Of a stretch of DNA of 64,000 nucleotides, positions 15,001-27,000 are shown one piece after another. The DNA is taken from assembly GCA_951799405.1 (NCBI GenBank), contig OX637352.1, positions 13,898,820 through 13,962,819 on the forward strand. Reading direction: 5' to 3'. The notes beneath the pieces were generated by a model. The model ran no database searches, was not told the origin of the DNA, and saw only the letters and a program-made list of their open reading frames with translations. Position numbers and translations under genes: made by a program. Numbering within the stretch: the first letter of the stretch is position 1; each line of letters starts with the position of its first letter. The DNA comes from Agapetus fuscipes. Its lineage: Eukaryota > Arthropoda > Insecta > Trichoptera > Glossosomatidae.

Positions 15001-18000
15001 GGCCAAATTGATTAGATCCAAGATCTAATTTTTACTGACGAAACCCTGTGCGATCGACGGGGAGGGGGGGGGGTGGTTTTTTTTTTTTTTTTTTTTTTCA
15101 TTCCCCCCATTAGTAACCCTAATGGGGGGGAGTTTATTCGTGTGTACCACTTATATAGTATACCACACTAAATATAATTTACAAAGTAATAATTATACAT
15201 ACATCTTTTTTATTTTTATTATTATTATTTTTTTTTAATTTTTTTATTATTACTATTTTTTTTTTACTATTATACACTACACTCTCATTCTCTTTCACTT
15301 GAATTTAATTCATATCCAAGCCGATTGGAATTTGAACCGATTTTTGTGTTGAATTTGAATCGATTAAATACGAATGGCATGCAATTTTATCTAAAGCATC
15401 ATGGTCTTCAAACGTGATAACTTTGTCTCTCTTATTGGGAATGGGGGGGGGGGGTGTGTCGACGGGTGGGGGGGGGGGTTAGACATGCAATTTCAAATCA
15501 TAATAAAATGTCATTACTCTCTTGCTAGTTTTCTTTACCTTGCCAAGATCGACTAGACTAATCGTCGCGATCGACCGGTTGGCCACCCCTGATTGACACT
15601 ATACACATGCAATTCAGCCACTGATAGGCCTAAAATAAAGACTGTTTGTGTAGAGCGACCACATCAGGGGTGGAAATCTCCACGGCCGTCGGTAGATATT
15701 ACTATTTCTATTTGAAGATAGGATGGAATAAAATATGGCGCTGTATAAAGAGCTAATCGCTTCCATATAAAATGTATCGTCGGCTACATGCACTGCCATT
15801 TTTTATTTAGTCCCATCTTTTAACACTATGTATGCGGGCATTTCCCCGCCAGATGGCGGCTAGAGTGGGTGTTTTTTTTTATTTTCACCTTTTCGTTTTT
15901 TTTTTCTTTTTAATTTTTTTGAAATTTTTCGCCACGTTTTTACAAGTTTCCCGCGCCCTACCGTTAGGCGCGACGAAACGAGTTTACACGTCTCCCGCAC
16001 GTTACTATAAAACGGTGTATGACGAGTTAACTAGTTTCCCGCAAACAATGTGTTAATAGATACAGTATAATCTACCGACAGCCGTTGAGACTTCCACTCC
16101 AGAGCCGCTGAGGTCATAGGGCCCCCAAAGATTAAAAAAAAGTAAAAAGTATCATCAACAGTGAGGGTTGGCAACAGTGCTACGACAAGTTGACACAATA
16201 AGCACCTAAAAAAAACAAAAATGAAGGCATGTCTCAACGTATATATTTATTTTAGTGGTCTCACCGTCTCCTGCTCTATCTGCTGGATGACCTTAGCAGT
16301 CTCCCTGGCAGCCACCTCCATCTGGGGCTTCAGCTTGGCCAGCTCCCCCTGCAGGATGGCCACAGACTTCTCCGTCTCATACAGCTTGCTGAGACCTACA
16401 CACACAAACAAATGCATGGCAATGTAGTCAAGATGAAGTTCCTGTACACAAGCTACACATATAGTGCAACTTTTTGCCGGGCTATCTCCAAAGGGTTTCG
16501 CATGTGGCGAGTGGAGCCCTTTTTTTTTTAAAAGTAAGGGGGTCGGCCTTACGCCAACCACTCCAGTTAAAGTAGAGGTTTCCCAGCTCCCGGTATTTTA
16601 TTTTGGGTTTTGAAATAAGCACCGAGACGGGATATCATTTCTGACACCCTCGGTGGGTGTCAAACCTGAGCTCTTGGCATGGAATGCAAGCACTCTACCA
16701 ACTGAGCTATCAACCGGACATATACTTGGATTAATTTTATGGTCTTAGGATGATTTATTTGGTGAGCACTGTTTTTGTGTGAATCACACCTCTAGAGCCC
16801 TCTACGAGTTTGCTCGTCGGCCGTCACCAATTCTCAAGCAAGACTATTTGATTTATTCTTTAAAAAAATAATAATAATATATGGTTAGTATAATAGTATA
16901 AGTTCCTTGACTTATTAGGTTGGTATGCGGCTGACCCCCCATGCTGTAAAAATGGTTCACTTTGTCAATGTCACCCCTGTCTTAGGGAAGGACGGCAAGA
17001 GTTGCAGGGTGTATGTCCATTTGAGATTTGGTTTTTGTGTTGTAGGTTCACATGCGGCATGTGCAAGCGCAAACTTGTACGTGTCTGGTTGTGAAAATGC
17101 ATGTACTTAATGTGAATCTCCAATGTAACGTATCTTTGCAACTAACCCCCGTATTCACGATCAAAACTGGCACTTACTTAAGGGCAAACTAGCGCTTAGA
17201 TTGGGGAAATTCATTTCAAGAACAATACTTAAGGTAAAATTAGCGCTCAAGCGCTCCAAAAACTAGCACTTAGGTAAGTAAGGTCGACACGTATATTAAC
17301 CAACGCTTAAGCGCTGTCAAAATATTCCGTCATATTTCATTGTTATCACATTTTTTGTTTGATTGTGAATTTACATGAAAAAATGAATTCTTACTATGAA
17401 AATGATTTTTACGAGTGTATTAACATTGTTTTGACGAGTTTATTTACATTGCTTGACCATCAGAATTGGGTTTGTTTTAGGTATGGTCTAGGACCATACT
17501 GCAATGACAGATGAACTGTCAAAATATTCCGCCGCATTTCATCAGCACATTTTTTGTTTGGTTGTGAATTATTTACATAAAATAATGAATTCTTACGATG
17601 AAGTTGACTTCAACGAGAATAATAACATTGTTTTGTTCAAAAATAGTGTCCCAAGAAAATATATCAGAGACTGTAAAGACCCATTTACGTATTACGAAGA
17701 GGAAGAATTTAGAAGACGTTTTTGATTGAAAAAATGCGTCGTTCTGTAGACAGTTTTGCCGTTGCTCATTTAGGGTTGCAAAGCCAACAATTTCTTCAAT
17801 CTGTTATTTTATCTTCTATTACAGGTTTTTCTTTAATCAGAGCCACCAGCAGCTCCTTTTCCGCTGGAGAAAACAACATCTTTTTGGCGCTGAAATCGAT
17901 CAAAACACTTAACATTGGATATTACATAAATGTATTTTTAAAAACTAATAGAAATTGTAAACAAACAAATTCGTACTTACGGTTTACTTAAATTAGTAAT

Positions 18001-21000
18001 TGCGTTATACGTACTTATTTCTTGTCAAGTTTTATGCACAGCTGATATGACATTGAAATTTGAAAGAAGCGGCAATGATAAGAGTGAAGTACGCCGAATA
18101 TCGGTCGGAAGGTACTGACCAATTACAGAGCTGGGTTTTTTTGAGAGCCAATGACAAACCCGTACATCTCCTGGGGGTTGGGCACTACGCTGATTACTAC
18201 TTTAGTGTTCTTTGTGAAACAAAACGCTCCAGAATGTCAACCCTTGAGTTAGTGTAGCGCTTGAGTAAGGCACTTAAATCAGTTTTGATCGTGAATACGG
18301 GGGTTAGATTAGATTAGTTACAGAATGAGTACAATCTATTGATGTTCATGAAAGTGGTAGCAACCAGTTTTATTTGTACCTGATGAAGAATAAGTTGTAC
18401 CTTTTTATGACACCGGTCGTGCATTAATAAATTTAACTCATTCTGAATCCAAGAAAGTTAGGCAAAGCCTCATCAATTAATAAACTAACTAATATGAACG
18501 CACCTTAAGAAGCACTTAGAAAACTTAAGAAGTCTTTCATTTATGTTTGACGTCTTGCTGTTATCTTATATGTTTTTTAAAATATTTAATAAATGTTTTT
18601 TAAAAGTTTAAGGGTTTGTGTATTGACATTGTGAAGATTCATTTTAATTAATTATGTAAAAATAAAACACAAAGTTTTCTTTTCTAAGTTGTCCTTTTGA
18701 TAATGAAATGCTAATGCGCTTGCGGAAATAAATCAACTTTTGAAAAAAAACTTTGGGTTTATTTTGTTCATTATTAATTTATGTACCTTTTCTTCATGGT
18801 CTACCTATTTAGTACGAGTATTGCATGCCCACCTATGGTGAGTGCCCTGTGCTGCGCGCTGATCTCCTGGCTCTTGGTGGCGTACAGCTGGGAGAAGCTG
18901 GAGAGCATCTGCAGGAAGGAGGCGGGGGTGGTGTAGTGGCGGCGGCCCAGGCTGCGCCACATGCGCTCACTGGCCAGCGCCACACTCTGCTGACCTAACT
19001 GGCAGATGCCCTGCAACACCAGGCACAGCAAATCATTGATAGGAGGCGTAAGAAATGTTGATCAATTGACGAATGCGGGGGACAATTGTGGCATTGATCA
19101 ATGCTGCATCTGAGAAGACCAAAGGCAGCTGAGAGTTGTAGCTGGATATCCAGTGGGAAAGCCCGTCCTACAACTGGAAGAGCTACAGTTCAGGTCGTTC
19201 TATATGCTTTAATCACAAGCAGAAGAGCTCGCCTCTGACCAGAGCGCACTGTGCGGAGTGTGTTACCTGAAAGGGGGATGCCAGTGAGCGCCGTTTTTGT
19301 GAGTGTTACACCTCAAGCGACCTCTCCATCACAAATGAGACACACAAGATGGGCTTTCAGTCTCCCCTCCCTGAAAATGCCAACAGGTTCAGCTTTTCTC
19401 ACTATGGGTAGCTGGCTGTTCTACAAACAGGAAAGCACAGTCCCTAAAATTGGTGCATATTTCATCAACCATTCTTTTTATCGATGGTCTGGCAGCAGAT
19501 TATCATGTAGTAGGAAAGGCTGTTTGTTTCATGTTGCAGGAAAGGTCGGCTGTTTCAGGGAAGGTCAGCAAGAGTTGCAAGGTGTATGTTCATTTGAGAT
19601 TTGGGTTTTTATATTGTAAGTCCACATGCAGCATGTTTAAGAGCGAAATTTTACATGTCTGCTTGTGAAAATGCATATAATGAGAATCCTTAATGCTACA
19701 TTTTTTTGTTACTTAGATTAGATTAGAATCCCTCCTCCTCGCATTTCAGAAAGTTGTAAGACGACTCTCATTCATACCTTTGCAGTCGATCTCAAAACTA
19801 TGAGAACTTGGCGTTTTCATGGCTCATTCCTTTGTCAAACTGCCCGTTTATGGAATGATCTACCAGTATCAGTGTTCCCTTCCCAATTTAATCCAGTTTT
19901 ATTCTAAACCAACATCAATCGCCACTTCCTAGCCTCACGACAGAAGCAAAAACTCAAGCAACACCTCTGCGGCACCCTTCCAGGGTGACATGCCAAGACT
20001 TTCAAGAATTGGGGAGCCTCCCGCACAGGATTCCTTGAAAAAAAAAAGATTAGGAATGTGGAAATGGAGGAGACAATGCTGACAGCCTATCCTGGGTTGT
20101 TGTGCCGCTGACAATGATGATCAATAATGTGAGTTACCGCGACAGCTTGCATCTGCTCTTCTTGCAGCTGCAGCCCCGGCACATGCAGCAGGCAGTGGCG
20201 CGCCACCCCCTGCAGGGCGGAAGCCGGCCACGCGGAGAACCAGTCCACCGTGCAGCAGCTGATCAGTGAGGGGAACTGACGCAGGCGACTCCTGAACATC
20301 TACACAATAATATTTGACAGCTGTGAATATGCAAGGTGTTAGACAGAAAAGTGCTTCACTGAATATGTGGACCAGGGAAGGATGGAGAAGAGTGACACAT
20401 AAGGCAAAATGAATATCCCTTGACTTACAGCTTGGTATAAGGCTGAGGTCCGGTCGATAGCTCAGTTGGTATAGCGCTTGCATTCCATGCCGTGAGCTCG
20501 GGTTCAAATCCCACCGAGGGTGTCAGAAATGATTTCCCGTTTCGGTGTTCATTTTAAGCCCCAAAATAAAATACTGGCAAGGTTTGATCAGCCTTCACAA
20601 GAAATGAGTACTCCCACTTCAACTGAAGTGGTTAACTCGCCACATGCGACGCCTTCGGGGATAATGCAGCAATGCAGTTAGTTGTTGTTGTAAAACCTAT
20701 ACTGTAAAAAATGGTTCACTTTGCCAATGTCACCCTTCTATGTCACACTTCTACTGTTGCAGGGAAAAACGGCAGAAGTTGCTGGGCTTACATTCATTTG
20801 AGGTTTGGTTTTGTTTGTGGGCATGCACTTAATATGAACTTTAAATGTTAATATATCTTTGCAACTTAGGTGAGACATAAGAGCTATTGTTTGAAGTCCT
20901 CACCTCTCCGATGGGCGCCATGCAGATGACCAGATGCAGGTTGCAGCGCACCAGCCTGTGGAAGCAGCTCAGCAGGTTGGCCTTGGTGAGGGGCAGACCC

Positions 21001-24000
21001 GCCCGCACCACCTCCTCCCTCATGCTCATGTAGATCCTGTCCAGCTCCTCCGCCTGGTACAGGCTGGGCACGTCCCCCGCGCTCAGCACGCTGTTCAGGT
21101 CCTCCAGGAAAGACTCCAGCTTGATCTGAACACAGATTAACAAATTTATTTCACAGATTTATTTTACACAAAGCGGTTCCTGGGTCTTGCTCATGTCTAC
21201 AATAGGGTAATTTCACATAATTTTTTTCTGCGTTTTTACAAAAATAATATCTGCCTTAGTTTTTAAATTGTGGCTCTTTAAAATTCACACATTTTCAATT
21301 GCTTTACAATTGTAAAGTGCACCTGTGTATCGGTGAACAGGAACATGACCTGCTTGTTGTCCACGCCGGCCTTGAGCATGACCTTCTTGAGGTCGTCCCT
21401 CCAGTCCGTGAGCTGGTAGCCCTTGCTGACCACTATCTGGAAGGGGATCATCTCCGCCACAAAGCAAGCGAGGCGGGACAGACTCTGGCGACCTGGAATC
21501 CACAATTAAAAACAACTAAGCTACACATATAGTGTAAATTATTGGTGCGTTCTTCCCAAAGGGGTCGCATGTGGGGAGGGTAACCTATTTATATTTACAG
21601 GTAAGAGGACCAGCCTTATGTCAACCCCCTCAGTTGAAGTGGAGGTTTCTCATAGAAAGAGGCTGAGAAAGGTTAGCTTAGAAACGGGCTGGTACTCATT
21701 TCTTATGAATGCTGAGTAAACCTTGCCGGTATTTTATCAAACAAGCTGTCTGGACTGGACTAAACAATTATTCGATTGACATTATTAAGCAGTGTCTGCT
21801 ATTAAAAAGTGCGAAGAATGCTATCATTCCATGCTGAGAGCTAGGGTTTGTTCCCCACTGAGGGAACCACAAATGATTTCCCATTTCCGTGTATATTTGA
21901 AACCCAAAATAAAATACCAGCAAGTTTTACTCAGCTTTCACAAAAAATGAGAATCAGCCCCTCAGGAGCTGGGAAACTGCACTCCAAATGAAGTGGTTGG
22001 CGTAAGGCAAGCATTTTTAGCTATTATGATTATGAAGTTCCGAATGCTATATGTAACCCCTTTAAGGACAATGTGTTAAAAAGTTTCTCTATATGTGCAG
22101 CTTAGTAAGGTTAAGCAGGCACACTGAAAAAATTGGTTCACTTTTTTCAAAACCCCCACTGTTACAGGAAAGAGGGGCAAGCGTTTAGAATCACCACCAT
22201 TTCCTTGGCTTATAGATTGGTATGAAGTTGACCACTAAGTCGATTTCCAGGAAACATATAAAATATTGTCGGAATGGTTCCTGTGAAGTTTGATGTCGAT
22301 CGAATCACAAAGTTATCACCTGATCCTCCCATTCCCAGCAGCAAGGCGTTGCCCAGGGGCTGCCTGAGGATGCGGGACACGCGGCACACGTGGCTCAGGG
22401 CATCCTTGAACAGCACAAGGTTCATCTTCACTGGCGTCACAGAGTTGTACTCTTCCATGAACTGTTCCAACACATTCTGGAGCTAAAACAGAAATCATCC
22501 ATATCTTATTATAAAGATAAGCATGGCTTATGGTTTATGGTTTGATTTTATTTTGTAAGTACACATGCAGCATTTGTAAACGCAAACCAACACGTATCTA
22601 AATAAAGCTTACAACTTTCCCTTTCACTTTCATGGCCGGTGTTAATTAACAAATCGTTTTTGAGTTCTTTCGGGTTTGACTATGGTCTATTTGCAGCTCC
22701 TACATCTGCCGATGTTTCCCTTTAACAAACAGAAAGCATTCTCAAGGCGAGTTATCAAAGCGCCGCGGCAGTCTTTGCGGAAAATAACATAATTTTTTAA
22801 GTTATGTACAAAATTTTAACTTTACAATTTACATAGATAAATACGCATAATTACATATATACCTATTAGATTGTGGATGACAATGGAGTGTTGCAGCATA
22901 TATTAGATTTGATTTGTGTCTCAACAAACCTCAGCCATGTCCATTACAGGCGTGTACACTGTACATCTTGTCGTCCTTCTGCACATCAATAAAGTCCCAG
23001 TACAGCAAGTCTCCCTCACCAACAAACCTCAGCCATGTCCCTTACAGGCGTGTACACCTTGTCGTCCTTCTGCACATCAATAAAGTCCCAGTACAGCAAG
23101 TCTCCCTCACCAACAAACCTCAGCCATGTCCCTTACAGGCGTGTACACCTTGTCGTCCTTCTGCACATCAATAAAGTCACAGTACAGCAAGTCTCTGTCA
23201 CCAACAAACCTCAGCCATGTCCCTTACAGGCGTGTACACCTTGTCGTCCTTCTGCACATCAATAAAGTCACAGTACAGCAAGTCTCCGTCACCAACAAAC
23301 CTCAGCCATGTCCCTTACAGGCGTGTACACCTTGTCGTCCTTCTGCACATCAATAAAGTCACAGTACAGCAAGTCTCCGTCACCAACAAACCTCAGCCAT
23401 GTCCCTTACAGGCGTGTACACCTTGTCGTCCTTCTGCACATCAATAAAGTCACAGTACAGCAAGTCTCCGTCACCAACAAACCTCAGCCATGTCCCTTAC
23501 AGGCGTGTACACCTTGTCGTCCTTCTGCACATCAATAAAGTCACAGTACAGCAAGTCTCCATCACCAACAAACCTCAGCCATGTCCCTTACAGGCGTGTA
23601 CACCTTGTCGTCCTTCTGCACTCAATAAAGTCACAGTACAGCAAGTCTCCGTCACCAACAAACCTCAGCCATGTCCCTTACAGGCGTGTACACCTTGTCG
23701 TCCTTCTGCACATCAATAAAGTCACAGTACAGCAAGTCTCCATCACCAACAAACCTCAGCCATGTCCCTTACAGGCGTGTACACCTTGTCGTCCTTCTGC
23801 ACATCAATAAAGTCACAGTACAGCAAGTCTCCGTCACCAACAACATCAGCGGGCTCCATGCGGAACACTTCACGGATCTGGGAGCTGATGAGACTGAAAA
23901 AGGAATGCAATTCATCAGGGGCGTGCATCCCATACTGGCACATATGTATCATATTGTATCCCCAGATCTACAAGGCAAAAATACAGGGTTTTGAGTTGAA

Positions 24001-27000
24001 TATGCCATTTGATAATATGTGCTATGTGTTGATAAACTGCCATAACTAAAAAAGGTTTGACTTATAGGTTGGTATGAGGCTGACCACCCATACTGTAAAA
24101 AATGGTTTACTTTGCCAATGTCACCCCTGTTTCAGGGAAGGTCGGCAAGAGTTGCAGGGCTTATGTTCATTTGAGATTGGGTTTTTAATATTGTAGGTCC
24201 ACATGCGCCATGTGTGAGCGTGAAATTATGCGTGTCTGCTTGTGGGAATACATTTAATATGAATCTCAAATGATACATATCTTTGCAACTTAGATTAAGA
24301 TTTAGATGAGAGGAATATGTGGCACACCATTTTGCTAAAATTATAGGTTGGTATGAGGCTTACCTCATACTGTAAAACTTACACTTTGCCAATGTCACCC
24401 CTGTTTCAGGGAAGGTCGGTAAAAGTCGCAGGGTTTATCTTCACTAAAGGTTTGGATTTCAATTTGTAAGTACACATGCAGCATTTGTAAGCGTGAGCTT
24501 AAAAGTCAAATTACATTATTTTTTTACCCATTCATTCCTAACTCTTTCCCTCAGAGTTTTTCCTGTCATGCTTCTCAAATGCTTCATTTCCACCGCACAC
24601 ACTTTACTCATTTTGCTATCATTCACTATTCATGCTTCACTTCCATACATCAACGTCGGTAACGATATGCCATTGTGTACCGCCATTCTCAGATCCATTG
24701 TCAATCGCTTGTGTAGGTATCTATGCATCTTAGATTATAGATTACATAATGTCCTATTTACATTTACACCTCTACGTATAGTAGAACATTTGTCTTACGT
24801 GTCAAACCACGTCTGGTCCTTGTCGTCCACCAGCCTGTCCCTGTACACCCTGCAGGTCTCGTGGTACCACAGCTGAGCCACCTGGACAGGATTCTGTTAA
24901 ACAAACCACACAAATACAGGGAAATCATATGTTGAAGACTCAATATGCTGTGAGATTATTTTGACTTGATGAGGTGAAAATAGAATAAAGTTTTGATGTG
25001 ACAGTCAGGATTTTTAGGGTGAAGGCTAACTAATAATTTTGTTAACTCGCTCCCCCAGTTCTTGTTTACCGTATACGCCAATCTTGTCAAATATGACTTT
25101 TTCATGCAGTTGTCTTATGAATCAAATTTTACACAATCTGAGCTAAGAAAAACCGTAAAATTCAATAATGTGAGAGTTCTTTTAAATATTTATAATCTTA
25201 ATTTCTTGTTTTAATAAGACACATTGGTCCAGTACACATGCAAACATTGCTCATGAAATTTTTTCTCAATGGCGTTTACGATAAACAAGAACTAAGGCAG
25301 CGAACTATGGAACCTAGTCACAAAAACCTGTGGCGTTTGCTAATTAGGAAAAAAAATAGTCTGTTATGCCTAGTCAACTGATCTTTTGACCAGACTTCAT
25401 CAATTGATCTATCAACAAGACTTGATCAATTAATCTATTTACCAGACTTAATCAATTGATCTATCAACCAAACTTAATCAATTGATCTATAGACCAGACT
25501 TGATCAATTGATCTATAGACCAGACTTGATCAATTATTGATCTATTTATCTTGATAACTCCTGTCAAATTGAGGAAGACTTTGTAGTTATTTGACTTTCT
25601 TTGTACTTCTAGTGTACAAGGTTACAGACTCTGAATGACTCTGGCCAGCGGGCCGACAATCATGAAAGTACTTCAGGCCAAAAGGTCGACCATCATTAAG
25701 ACAAAACTACCACTTATTATTACAATTTACATGTGTGAACTCTTACAACTAAATTTGGATCGGCCGGTGTATTGCCGAACGCCCGCCAGTCAGCGTGCTG
25801 GGTTAAGTTTTGTCAAGGAGTTTGACGGGAGGCGAAATCCAGGGCCTTCATTGGTCGAGCATGGCGTATCAATATATAACCTATCCAATGCAGGTTATTT
25901 ATAATCAGATTACACCACATAAAGGAACTAAATGATGAATTACCGTGACAGTGCTGGGTGGCAGCATCAGCATTCCCTGGAACACCTTGGACAGATCCCT
26001 CAGGTTGAAGGTGTAGTGGCACTTGGTGGGCGTCGGGAGGAGGTCTGACACCACGGTCTCAAACACATGCAGCGAGGACGAAAGCACGGCCTCAAACCAG
26101 GCAGAGCATCCCGAGGTCTTCACCAGCCAGGCGTTCAGGATGCTGCCAAAGATTTCTCTCTGGAAACGCAAAGGCAATTGAGGCGTACCTTTATTATGTT
26201 GGTACTTTACTGCATCTTTTTTGTCAAAAATAACCTATAAGAATTTATGGTTAAGATCACATCACTTCTTCTTCATTGGATGGCTTTTCTGTAGCAGACA
26301 AACTTTATAGCATTACTTTAATATATTGAAAACTATGACGTAAATAAAATGGGTAATAAATGTACACATCAATACTTTACAGGTAAAACTGAATAAGTTT
26401 AATATAAAGCTACCATGCGTTTCTCATATAAATGCATCTTTTAGCTATTTCCTACGAGAGAAAACATTACAAAAGTGTGAAAATCCTGTGGTTTAGAAGT
26501 GTGTCATGAGCACTGCCTTATAATTAGTTCACTGACTATGAGAAGTTACACCCAATAAAATGTTTTATTGGACGAATCAAATAAGTGAATCAGTACTTAT
26601 TCAGTTTTACCTTTAAAGTGGCAATATGTACTAATTTAAATGTATGGAGAATAAAATATTAAATAATTAGGAAACGTGACATAAGATGCAAAATGTGGTT
26701 TTAACCGAGAACAGACCTTGCTCTGAAGTGTCATCTCAGTGAAGCCAATGTAGTGGAAGTGTCTCAGCAGCCTCATGGTGACAGAGTTCCTCCCTCCCCC
26801 AGGAGGGGCCATGGCCGCCACAAAACCAACGTCAGCCAGCTGCCGGAACTCACCAATGTTCTGTCTGTCATAGAAACCTTAAAGCACAACCACACAAGGT
26901 CAGCCAGCTGCCGGAACTCACCAATGTTCTGTCTGTTTCATAAATTTTACATAAATCCTTCTATAATCTACAATGTGAGTTGCTAAGGTTTTTAAAATTA

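Larger units (their letters stand above)
17146..18303. mobile_element. PIF/Harbinger element remnant
   Basis: Terminal inverted repeats cccccgtattcacgatcaaa / tttgatcgtgaatacggggg; flanks TAA and TTA fit the TWA target of Harbinger. Carries a transposase start on the plus strand and a MYB/SANT-like piece on the minus strand, both broken. Confidence 0.85.

Noticed and set aside
20121..21143. ORF starts inside exons 36 and 37 taken as separate genes
   Set aside because: They are exons read on into introns; splice sites and frame place them in the dynein CDS.
23894..23967. Upstream extension of exon 33 ([19 protein letters not shown]) using the acceptor at 23968
   Set aside because: That acceptor gives phase 0, while exon 32 ends with two bases; the CTTTTTCAG at 23894 keeps the frame and matches the family spacing.
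22914..23994. Overlapping plus-strand ORFs with repeating MSLTGVYTL peptides
   Set aside because: They arise from the 91 bp minisatellite on the strand opposite to the dynein exon; no start context or independent support.
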